From the NCBI GenBank assembly GCA_034359265.1, contig CP136890.1, positions 83,663,501-83,727,500 on the forward strand: a DNA stretch of 64,000 bases, given 5' to 3'. The notes under the pieces were generated by a model. It did not search any database and was not told where the DNA came from. It saw nothing but the letters and a program-made list of their open reading frames with translations. Source of the stretch: Canna indica. Taxonomy: Eukaryota; Streptophyta; Magnoliopsida; Zingiberales; Cannaceae. A program made the translations under genes and the position numbers. Positions 23,038 through 33,006 of the stretch are shown piece after piece; position 1 is the first letter of the stretch, and each line of letters starts with the position of its first letter.

Positions 23038-26000
23038 TCAACCCTTGAAAGACGCAAATACCACCACCGAATTGTGTCCTCCGAAACCAAATGAATTGGA
23101 AATAGCTGCATAAGGGAAAAAAGAAACATATATGAGAGAGAGACTCCAATAGCTGCATAAGGGAAAAAAACATAAGAGAGAGGGAGAGAGAGTGCTACGT
23201 ACCAACATTAACTTCATGCTGCTGCTTTTGGTTTGCTACAGTATCAAACTCAACTGATGGTTCTGGATTCTGCAGTTATAGCATAGAAGTCAAGATGGTT
23301 AATCAGCAATATACAATTATACATAGCAAAAGCTGGTTGTCCCTCCAGATACTACACCTCATGGGTGAAAATCCACTTGAATAAAAAAATTGGTTATGGT
23401 CAATTACTCCAGAATGCTTGTGTAATCTCAATATTCTTGCCCTACAAAGGAATTTCTTTTATGGTCAACTAGGTCATAAACTCGCTAGAATTAGAGGTGG
23501 CAAAACGGGCTGGTCAGGCCCGCTAACTCCGTGGGTAAAAAATTCTCGGCCAGGCCCGGCCTGTAATATTTTGCGGGCCGCCCGGCCCAGCCCGCGAGTC
23601 CGTTTATCAACTAAAAAGTTATTAAAAACTTGTAAAAATAATTAATTTAAAATATTTTTGGAGACTAAATAAGCACCAAATATGACATTTCACATGAAAA
23701 ACTCCATGAATTAACATCATCTTCAATTCTAAAGCACTAAACAAACACTAATCTAGACTTGAAATTAATTTTTTAATACTTAGCGGGTCAAACAGGCCGG
23801 GCCGCCCCGCGTCGGCCCGCAATATTATCATGTCGGCCCGGCCCGGCCCGATAAGCTTATCAGGCCGAATGTTCCGGCCCGGCCCGCTGTTATCGTGTCG
23901 TACTCGTGTTGTGCCCATTTCTGCCGCTCCTAGCTAGAATCAATGTGTATCTTAAAAGTAAATAACAAGTATCCCTTAGAGTATCACTATCATTTAGAGC
24001 AAAAATCTTAAGTAATTATGTAATGATTTATAGAATAAGAATTTCCCAAAATCAAATTTTCTTCGAAAAATTCCTCGATCCGGATAAAAAGTATGGAAAT
24101 TCTATTCATTTTACTCCTTTGCAAAGTCTCTAAGCAGTAGAGACTTTCGCCATTTTTTTTAAAAAAATATAATTTTAATTTATGAAATATGTTTTTTCCG
24201 ATAAAAAAGAGATGTTAGTGTAAAAAAATATTTTCGACCAAATCCTCTAATGCATTGGAGACTTTTGCACAAAGTCTATAAAACTAAATTTAAATTTAAA
24301 ATAATCAAATATTTTAGTCCAAAAATATTTTTTTAGATCACAATACCTCTTTTTGTAATATAAAAAAATATTTCATGAATTAAAATTAAGTTTTCAAAGT
24401 CATAAAATTATTTTAGACTTTCGACAAAAGTCCTTAACGTATTAGATACTTTTGCCGAAAGTCTATAAAACTAAATTTAAATTAATAATTATTTTTTGTT
24501 CAAAATATTTTTTATGGACTCTAACACATCTTTTATATTATAAATATATATTATGAATTAAATTTTATTTTTTTATCATTATAAAACTATTCTAGATTTT
24601 GGACAAAAGTCTCTAACACATTAGAGACTTTTGCCCAAAGTCTATCATAGCTTTATAATTGTAAAAAAACACTTAATTTTAATTTACGAAATATATATTT
24701 CACAATATAAACAGAGGTGCCAAGTTCTTAAAAAATATTTTGGATCAAAGTATTTCACGATTTTTAATTTAAGTTTAGTTTTATAAACTTTGAGCAAAAG
24801 TCTCTAATGCGTTAGATACTCTTGTCCAAAGTCTAAATTAATTTCGTAACTCCAAAAATTAATTTTAATTCATGAAATAAATTTTTATAATACAAAAGAT
24901 GTGATATGATTTTAAAAAAATATTTTGCATCAAAATATTTTATAATTTATAATTTAAATTTAGTTTTATGGACTTTGTGCAAAAGTATCTAATGCATTAG
25001 AGAGTTTGGTCAAAAATATTATTTTAGACTCTAATATCTTTCTTTTATCTAAAAAATATATTTCATAAATTAAAATTATATTTTAACAATTATATTATTT
25101 TTAAAAAAATTAAGCGAAAATCTGTAATGCGTTAGAGACTTCGCAGAAGGGTAAAATGGGTATTATGAATATTATGTTCCAGATTTGAAAATTTCCACAC
25201 CCTTTATCTAGATCCCGGAATTTCCCTTGAAGAAAATTCAATTTTGGGAAATTTCTGTATATGTAATATGGCAACCTTCTTGTTTATTTCTCAAATGAGG
25301 CAGAATTCACTTACAAATTGGTTTATAGATGGGTGCAACCATCCTGTAGTCATTGCTTTCACTGTTGCAATGGCCTCTAAACCACCTGCTGCACCAAGGC
25401 AATGCCCTATCATAGACTGAACATAGGACCACGTCAGAGAAACATAAAGCAACTCCAAGCCATTGGAAGATCAGGAGAAGATTCTTGCCTTTGTTGCATT
25501 TATCTTCACCCCAGATGGATCCTTGAAAACCTGTTTAATGGCATTCACTTCTGCTAAATCACCCGCAAGGGTAGAAGTTGCATGAGCATTTATGTAGTTG
25601 ACCTGGAAACAAAAAGAAATGGAGTCAAGACTCGAAAACAAAGGATCAGAAACATTTTGGAATTTGTAAATCTAGAATTAAACAAATTTTACAAGAAAAG
25701 AGTTGCTTCATAATGTCAATAGGATTCTTATCATACACATAATATAATGTCATTAATTTAAGCATCAAATTCTCTGTACACACTGCACAGCCAACCACTT
25801 CAAATATCTAATAGATATCTAAACCAAATATCTAATAAATCTTTTTCTAGGAAACTTAATAGATTGTCCAATATACAAAATGCTATTTCAAGCATAAATA
25901 GAAAAACCTGATCTAATAACTTACTGAACTTCCATTCTGACAGTAGCTGCAGTGTTGCATTTACATAACGTGACTTTATAAAATGCTCAAAAATCTTTTC

Positions 26001-28832
26001 AATGATTAAAAAATAGAGACATACACATGCATCACCCAGAACCAACCCAATAACTTGAATATATACATAGGATGAGCACATTACTTGAAAATCTTTCAGC
26101 AGATGTTGCATAGATTGTTTTATTGCTCAGTTAACCAAGAATAAATTAAACGTCTATATTTCTAAGAATGTTAAGTTAGATATCAACAAGGAAAAATTAA
26201 CTAACAACTAGAGGATGTATTAATACTGGTAGGATGGAATTCTACCTCTTCTGGTGCTACACCAGCATCTTCAAGACTTTTCTTGATGCAGGATGAGACT
26301 CCAAGTCCATCAGCTCTAGGATCTGTCATATGATAAGCATCACAGTTGACAGCACCTCCAAGGTACTCGGCAATAATTGGAGCATCGCGTTTCATTGCAT
26401 GGTCAAGACTCTCCATAACCTTGGTCAGGAGATGACACATAATAAGAAACAGTAAACAACAAAGAGTATATTTGACCAATAAATCTGTTTGTCTAGCTAG
26501 AGAAGTTGCATGGGCATTTGCACAATAGAATTCCTAAACAACCAATCCAAAATCCTCAAATGTGTAATTGGGATAGCACAAGATAAAAATCCCATGAATT
26601 TGAAGGAATATAATGAATTTGAGGTATCTCACTGTTTGCAGACTGAGGTAACTATGCTAAGTTGCTAATCAAGGTTCACATTTTGTCGTGCCAAAAACCC
26701 AAAGTGCAAAGTTTATTTTGCAAACATTTTTGTGAGCTTCTCAAATGCAAATAAATAAGGTTCCTGTTATTGCTAAAATAATTGATTTGTTCACAAGTAA
26801 TTAGTCCTTGCATCTTATGGCATTGACTTGAATTACATAAACAATGGGCATGAACTACATAAACAGTAAATATGTCACAGTGACATTGATATTATAAATC
26901 AGTAAATATCTTCTTGTCCTCTTTGTGAATTGTGTACCCTACAAACTGCATAAACAATGGGCATGCATGAACTACAAAAGTATTTTGCAACTCATTTTAG
27001 TTTTACCATAATCTTTTATTGATTTATCATACGACAACCAGCTGTCCCCCAATAATGCTGACACAGAGTTATATCCTAGTTTTCCTCATAAGTAAGGATT
27101 TTTGATAATCCGAATATGCAACTTGCCACAGACACATAAGTTATTTGAGCATATCCAACAATTGATCGAAGAATGCAATCAAACTACCATAAAATTATAA
27201 ACCAAAGAAACTGCTATGATCAAATGTATTTCCACAACAATTTGGAATCCACATTTCGGCTCCAGTTAAATTGAAAGTTGGAAGGCACCCAGGACAATAT
27301 ACAACATGATTATACTGGTCATTTAGTAGTCTATGTGAAGTTGGTACATGCCCCAGAGGGAACCTTTTCTGAGTCCCGTTTAGATATTTGAAACTTTGAT
27401 CGCTAGTGATGTTGTGTATAATCCTCGACCAAGATTGATGAAAGTAAACAGACAATCTATGACCTATATCTAGATTGTAAAAAGCAAGGCATGTGGAGGG
27501 GAAGAAAACAAATAAACACATGTTAGTACATACTAATACTCCAGCACCTTCGCCCATAACAAAGCCATCTCGATCTTTGTCCCATGGTCGTGACGCTGTT
27601 TTAGGGTCATCATTTCTTTGAGATAATGCCCTACATGCAACAAATCCCCCAACGCCTATGGGAATAATTGCTGCTTCAGTACCACCAGCAATCATTATAT
27701 CTGCCTCACCACGACGAATATGGTTAGCAGCAGCATAAAAGCAAAAGTTGGAGGTGGCGCATGCTGTAGAAATTGAGTAGTTAGGACCCATAAAACCAAT
27801 GTCCATGGCAAGCAGTGCAGAACCCATGTTTGTTATGGCATAAGGAATGATAAAAGGTGTTACTTTCCTGTAGCCTTTCTCTATAAGAGCCTGAACACCA
27901 TCAAAAAAGACTGTAAGGCCGCCCATGCCTGTGCCAACTAGTACACCAGCTCGAACCTTGTCAATCTGCTGAGACGAATTAGTTAGAAAAAAAGGAAAGT
28001 CAAGCCAATAAGTACACTAATGACGATAGCAAATTAAGTAGCTGAAGCATGTTTGGACATCAAATATCCACATATTTTTACAACAATATATGAACTATAG
28101 GAGTGATCATATATATATTGATGCTGCAGACCGAGAAAGTGGGAAAAACTAAAAATTACTATAAATAAATAAGAGTGGAGGAGAACAATGAATTATGGTT
28201 GCAATACTGTGAGACAAAAAATAAATTTCTGTTCTACATGATTCAGCCACATTTACATTTTATGTTGGTCATGTGATAGTGTCAATTTGGATTTGTTGCT
28301 TTGGACTAGGCATGATATTGATTACTAATTATTAGCATCTTCTTGACTAGTTGCTAGAAATATCTGATAACTTAACTACATCTGGTCTATTTTATGTGAG
28401 AGGACTTTTTTTCAGGACCTTGTATTTTTATTTTTGATCATATGATGTTTGTATCCTTTTATGTAGTTTACCTAAAATAACACTTCTCCTTCTAGTTAAA
28501 GTATGGCTCTTTGCTAACAGTTAAAGACTTATAAGATCACTCCCGTACATGGAGGTAGAAAGGAAGAAGAATCAACAGTTATCAAGAAAGAGATACAATG
28601 TCCTACTTAAATTTAGATAAGCTAGTTCCATTAGGATCCAATAACTGAAGGCTAATACCAACAACCAAGCACTTTAAGTTGACTTAGTTGATGAACGACA
28701 CAGCACCCAAAGTAGGCAGCAAGTTTCCAAGCATCATTCATATGCGATGGTCCCCGCGGATGCTAACACAATGTGATTTCTTCCCAATGCTCTATGCTCT
28801 AAATGTCAAAGTGAAGAAATTCAACCAATCGT

Positions 28833-28899
<67 letters not shown>

Positions 28900-31800
28900 A
28901 CACATGAATGGATTAACGTGATTCCCACTGTCCATGTCTGTTAAATTACAAAAGTATCCCTTAAACAAAAGAAAAATGATTATAAATGAGGGCACAATGG
29001 TCTATCAAGCCCCTATTAAATCCCTTCAAACCCTTTGTGAAATCTAACCAAATAAGGTTTTTTAAATCCTTTCAAAAACCTTCAAATCCTCCCCCTCCAA
29101 ACCCCTCTTACTCAAATTTATCCAAACATAGTGTCAACGTTATTTACTTATTCCTTGAGTCGGAAGCTAATGGTCTCCCGTCCTAGGCCTCCTTCTAGTC
29201 CGACTTCCCTAATGTTAGGTGGTAACATGTCAGGCTCAGCTAAAGCCGCTCACACACAGCAACTCCAGCAGCAGCCGCCAAAGCAAGAGGGTAGGGTTCA
29301 CAATTCTGCTACTTAAATGTACTCTTTAATGCTCCCGGTCTTTGTTGTTTAGCCGGCCGATCCATAGCTTGGTTTGCTGTCGAACAAGCAGCACGGGGAT
29401 GGCGCATATACCTTTCCTTTTCTGTTCTTCGATCCTGTCTTCTTTTGACTCCAAGGCCCGCTTCGCATGCCGATCCAGGTGGAATACATTGTTAGGTTGG
29501 GAGTTTGGCTGGGGCGGCACATCTGTTAAAAGATAAGACAAGTGTCCTAAGATGAGCTCAACACGTGTCCTAAGATGAGCTCAACGACAATAGAAATCTC
29601 GTGTGTAACTATTTCACCTATGTTATATTGGTATAAGGCAATTTCCCAATGATCATATTAGTTATTACTTATTACAATGTAAGGTATAATTACATAAAGA
29701 AAAAAGAACAGTCCTACTTGTAGTTGCAAAGATTTGTAATTAGCTTCAGGTAAAGGTCATAAAGACTATCCAATTCAAACTTTCATATAAAAAACAAGAA
29801 GAAAAATCACAATGCAATTCAGTAGAAGCTACTTTTCTTCTAACAATCTAATTCTGTGAATAAAACACAACACAAGTAACCAGGTTTTTCGGCTAAAACG
29901 AATTTAGGAGGCGTTTGGTTGCCCGCAAGTGCAAATCCTGCAACTCTAGTTGCAGCATTTTGATAATAAATTTGTTTGGTTGGCCGCAAAAGTATTTTGC
30001 AGCATTTACTAGTTGCAACTTGTAATTCTAATATCATTTGCGGGCCGCAAATGGAATTGCAGCCCAAAAAGCCCGTAATACAAGATTGTGGGCTGCAAAT
30101 GTAATAATTTAAGTATTGAAAAATAATTAATTTGGGCGACTTAGAATCGTCGGATGGAGACGGGATAAATATCGAAGTGGTAGGTTTTCGCGCGTTGAAC
30201 ACAATGGTAGTGTCAAATTTTAGATCTTATGTCGTTTGACAGATTTTTTAAAATATATTTTCAGTATTATATAAAAACTAAAATTATAAATTTATCAGAC
30301 TAGGTTTGGCAAATCGTGTCGGGCCTAAGTTTTCGGCCCAGCCCGAAAAAATTCATGCAAGGCTCAGCCCGAAAAAATTCGTGCCAGGCCCGACACGGAA
30401 ATATTTGTGCCCAGCCCGCCCGAAAAAAATTTCGTGCCCAGCCCAGCTAGACTCGGAAAAATTCTTGCACGACTTGGCTTGGTCCGACCCGAAAAAATTC
30501 GTGCCCGGTCCGACCCGAAAAATTAGTGTTGGCCAGGCCTGAAAAAATTTGTACCCCTCCGCCCAGAAAAATTCGTACTCGGCCCGGCCCAGCCCAAAAA
30601 AATTTGTGTCCAGCATGGCCCAGAATAATTTGTGCGAGGAACGGCCCAGATCGGCCTGACCCAAAAAAATTCGTGCACGTCCAGGCTCGACCCGAACAAA
30701 TTCGTGCCCGACCCGGCCCGAAAAAAATTGTGCCTGACCTGGCCCGAAAACATTCGTATCCGATCATGCCCGAAAAAATTCGTGCCCGCCCGGCCCGGAA
30801 AAATTCGTGCCCGACTCGACCCAGAATAATTCGTGCACGGAACGGCTCGGATCGGCACGACCCGGAAAAATTCGTGTCCGACCTGTCCCGGCATGGCTCG
30901 GCCCGCCTTGGCCCTACCCGAAAATATTCGTGCCCGGCCCAGCTCAAAAAAAATTCGTGCCCAGCCTGACTTGGAAAAAATTTGTGTCCGGCCCAACTTA
31001 AAAAAATTCATGCTCTGCCCGGCCCGACCCGGTAAAATTTGTGCACGGTCCGGCCTGGCCTGGCCCGACCCGAAAAAATTCGTGCTAGACCCGGCCCGAA
31101 AAAAAATCATGCTCGGCCCGACCCAAAAAATTTCGTGCACAACCCACCCTAGCTCGGCCTGACTCGAAAAAATTCGTGCCCGGTTCGACTTGAAAAAATT
31201 TGTGGCCTGACCCGAAAAGATTCATGTTCAGCCTAGCCTGGCTAGTCTGACTCAAAAAAATTTGTGCCCGGCCCGAACTAAATTTTTTTTGCCCGGCCTG
31301 GCCCAAAAAATTCATATCCGGCCTCGTCCAAAAAATTTGTGCCCGGCCCAGAAAAATTCGTGCACGGCCCGTCATGGCCTGGCTCGGCCTGACTCAACAA
31401 AAATCGTGTCCGACCCGGCCCGAAAATTTTTATAAAATGCAAGTTGCAACTGTAATTGCAAATTCCATTTGTAGTCAATCAAACGCTTGCAAATAAAAGT
31501 TGCAACTCTACTTGCGGGCAACCAAACGGTAGTTTGCAAAATCTATTTGCGAGCATTTACTTTTGCATGCAAATAAATTTTGCAGCATTTGCACTTGCGG
31601 ACAACCAAACGCCCTAATCCGATGCATTTAGGCAGTGGCGAAGCCGCGTTGACAGAAGGGGTGTCCAATGACACTCCTCATATATATATATATATATATA
31701 TCCGTAATTTATTTGAAATACACACTTTCTTTTATTTAATTTAGTAAATATAAATTATTTAAGTTCAATTTAATTATTTAATTTAATTTTAATTAAATTA

Positions 31801-32729
31801 ACTTACATTAATCAATTTTAATTAAATTATATTACTTATGTAAGTTTTATTTAAACTTAATTCCTTATGCTAACTTCAATTAAATTAATTTTTTTTAAAA
31901 AATAATAATGATTGAGGATAAAAGTCTTCAATAATGTTAATTATAATTAAATTATTTAGTTTAATTTGATAGGTTAATTTAGTTAAATTAATTACTTAAT
32001 TTAATAAATTAAAATTACTTTGATTTAATTATATATTTTTATTTTAAATAAATTAAATTATTTATGATATGGAAATTCGTAGGAATAATCATAAAAATAA
32101 ATTGTTTTGTAATTTTTATTTATTAAATTAATAATCTTTGATGTCTGTTTAGATTTTATTTAGTTTTTTATGTAAATTACTCTCATCATTATATTATTGA
32201 TAATATATTTAAAAATATTGCAATCCCTATTCTAGAGTCCTCGCTTCGCCGCTACATTTAGGCGCTAAAAAAGAAGAAGTCAGATACTCAGATGGGAGGC
32301 AGGTCAAACCTTGCTCGCAGCTGGGCTCCCAGCAGCGAGGCCGGCGTTCTCGAGGGCTTTCTTGCCGCTAACCAGGCAATACCTCAAACAGTCGTCGAGC
32401 CTCCGGTCGTTCTTACCGTCAATGTACCCCTCCGACGAGAACCCCATGATCTGGCCGGCGAACCTCGTGGGGAACTTGGACGCATCGAACCGGTCGATCG
32501 GCCCGATCCCACTCTCCCCTTGGAGGAGCTTCTCATAGTAAGCGTCAACGTCGTTGCCGAAGACGGAGACTAGCCCCATTCCCGTGATTACCACCCTCTT
32601 CTTGGGGTCCGTCTCCCTGCGTGGAGCGGCGGCGGAGGCGCGGACAACGGCGGACCGGCGGAGAGCGCGGCGTTGCTGGGGAGCCCGAAGAGGGGGCGGG
32701 GACGAGAGAGGGAGAAGGAGCACCTGCAT
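23038..32729 (-). CDS. KAS1: 3-oxoacyl-[acyl-carrier-protein] synthase I, chloroplastic (copy A)
   Basis: Plastid condensing enzyme of fatty acid synthesis that extends acyl-ACP from C4 to C16 with malonyl-ACP. Seven exons join in frame: 32310-32729, 27534-27965, 26246-26419, 25489-25602, 25315-25416, 23203-23269, 23038-23105; 458 residues. The first about 40 residues are Ser/Ala/Arg-rich, as in a transit peptide; the mature part begins near KKRVVITGMGLVSVFGNDVD. The catalytic triad of the family is present: Cys in STACATSN, His in INAHATST, His in SMIGHCLGA. The end is SFGFGGHNSVVVFASFKG. The intron after 25489 has a GC donor. Compared with copy B and the usual KASI sequence, copy A differs at conserved places: VFFDG for VFSDG, TPFII for TPFFI, ATSNFC for ATSNYC, QIMGF for QIRGF. 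No stop or frameshift, so it may be active, altered or under relaxed constraint. Confidence 0.95.
23492..23932. mobile_element. hAT-like GGCCCG-rich element in KASI-A intron 5
   Basis: Starts TAGAGGTGGCAAAACGGGC and ends GCCCATTTCTGCCGCTCCTA (inverted). Exact 8-bp target duplication GCTAGAAT at 23484-23491 and 23933-23940. Copy B keeps the empty site CTCGCTAGAATCAATG (about 52208), so this moved after the segmental duplication. The interior holds GGCCCGGCCCG and GGGCCGCCC words. Confidence 0.95.
24037..25256. mobile_element. TIR element with iterated palindrome, KASI-A intron 5
   Basis: Inverted ends GAATTTCCCAAAATCAAATT and the complement near 25230-25256. Inside, variants of the palindrome GTCTCTAATGCATTAGAGAC recur about seven times (near 24124, 24243, 24427, 24605, 24795, 24980, 25120), separated by 120-190 bases of AT-rich sequence. 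The same element is in copy B (52316-53253) and a relative at 15350-15960. Confidence 0.75.
28731..28935 (+). pseudogene. 25S rRNA fragment, part 1, in KASI-A intron 1
   Basis: Matches nuclear 25S rRNA (rRNA sense on plus, antisense to KASI): GCGATGGTCC, ATGTCAAAGTGAAGAAATTC, ACGGCGGGAGTAACTATGAC, TCTCTTAAGGTAGCCAAATG, AATGGATTAACGTGATTCCC. It stops at the edge of a deletion relative to copy B. A fragment, not a functional rRNA gene. Confidence 0.93.
28936..29130. mobile_element. Right part of a Harbinger-like MITE (left part deleted) in the 25S fragment
   Basis: Holds CCTCCCCCTCCAAACCCC and the terminus TTTATCCAAACATAGTG, matching the right half of the intact element at 57064-57462 in copy B. 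The left half and about 100 bases of adjoining 25S sequence present in copy B are missing here. Confidence 0.8.
29131..29607 (+). pseudogene. 25S rRNA fragment, part 2, interrupted by 280 bases of foreign sequence
   Basis: TTACTTATTCCTTGAGTCGG (to about 29170) and then, from about 29450, GACTCCAAGGCCCGCTTCGC, GGGAGTTTGGCTGGGGCGGC, ACATCTGTTAAAAGATAAG, AATCTCGTGTG are 25S sequence. Between them lies unrelated sequence absent from copy B. TGTCCTAAGATGAGCTCAAC is duplicated in tandem here. Confidence 0.9.
29171..29449. other. Unexplained filler sequence inside the 25S fragment, copy A only
   Basis: Not in copy B, not 25S. Moderately GC-rich, with coding-like composition in one frame (AHTQQLQQQPPKQEGRVHN), but no recognisable gene. 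May be two joined pieces. Could be captured genic or organelle DNA or double-strand-break filler. Confidence 0.5.
29907..31614. mobile_element. PIF/Harbinger-like element in KASI-A intron 1
   Basis: Ends GGAGGCGTTTGGTTGCCCGC and GCGGACAACCAAACGCCC are inverted. The flanks are TTA on the left and TAA on the right (3-bp target site with one mismatch). Copy B has the uninterrupted site GAATTTATCCGATGC. The outer parts repeat TTTGCAGCATTT, GTTGCAACT and ACCAAACG words; the centre is the GC-rich array at 30301-31437. No transposase seen. Confidence 0.85.
30301..31437. repeat. Tandem array of GAAAAAATTCGTGC + GGCCCG units
   Basis: Some 35-40 imperfect units of the type CCCGAAAAAATTCGTGCCCG, 22-45 bases each. 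The left edge TAGGTTTGGCAAATCG resembles the hAT-like ends (TAGAGGTGGCAAA), but no inverted right end is seen, so it may be a hAT-like element whose interior expanded. It yields long overlapping ORFs on both strands that are not genes. Confidence 0.85.
31633..32254. mobile_element. hAT non-autonomous element in KASI-A intron 1
   Basis: Ends CAGTGGCGAAGC and GCTTCGCCGCTA are inverted and of the classical hAT CAGNGGCGAAGC type. Exact 8-bp target duplication CATTTAGG at 31625-31632 and 32255-32262. Copy B has the empty site GATGCATTTAGGCGCT at about 57950. The interior is AT-rich. Confidence 0.95.
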
Positions 32730-32911
32730 GCCGGCGTGGGGGTGAGGTGGAGTCAGGTGCGAAAGGGAAAGATAGTGATCGAGAGTGGGAGAGACGAGCC
32801 AGAAGAAGGGATGAGAGTTATGAGACTTTACGTAATATTCAATGTTCCGGGCAGAACGGAGAGCGGAATCCGGTGTTTAACTCGCTGCAGCAGAGTTCGC
32901 TCTCTGTGGTT

Positions 32912-32927
32912 GTATATAGCACACGTG
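32912..32927 (-). promoter_or_regulatory. KASI-A core promoter: TATA box and G-box
   Basis: In gene sense, CACGTG (32922-32927) is followed by TATATA (32913-32918), about 185 bases before the start codon. The same pair is kept in copy B (58646-58660). G-boxes bind bZIP/bHLH factors; the role here is inferred. Confidence 0.6.
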
Positions 32928-33006
32928 GCATGATTCTTGAAAACCTACGAAGCACCGACACCAACGCGAATAAGTACACAATAATTTCGAAATTTTAATA
33001 TAAACT

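Larger units (their letters stand above)
21083..32950. repeat. Segmental duplication, copy A (ERF 3' UTR end, KASI gene, KASI promoter)
   Basis: Homologous in the same orientation to 49934-58680. Homology starts at AGAATCAATAAGTGGAC (copy B: AGAAGCAATAAGTGGAC) in the ERF-VII 3' UTR. It runs through the KASI gene including introns and ends just upstream of the KASI promoter. Copy A is longer because of insertions at 22526, 23492, 29907 and 31633 that copy B lacks. Confidence 0.93.

Noticed and set aside
30306..31478. Long overlapping ORFs (up to 205 residues) on both strands
   Set aside because: They arise from the GAAAAAATTCGTGC/GGCCCG array, which lacks stops in several frames. No conserved domain, no start context, and the array is absent from copy B.
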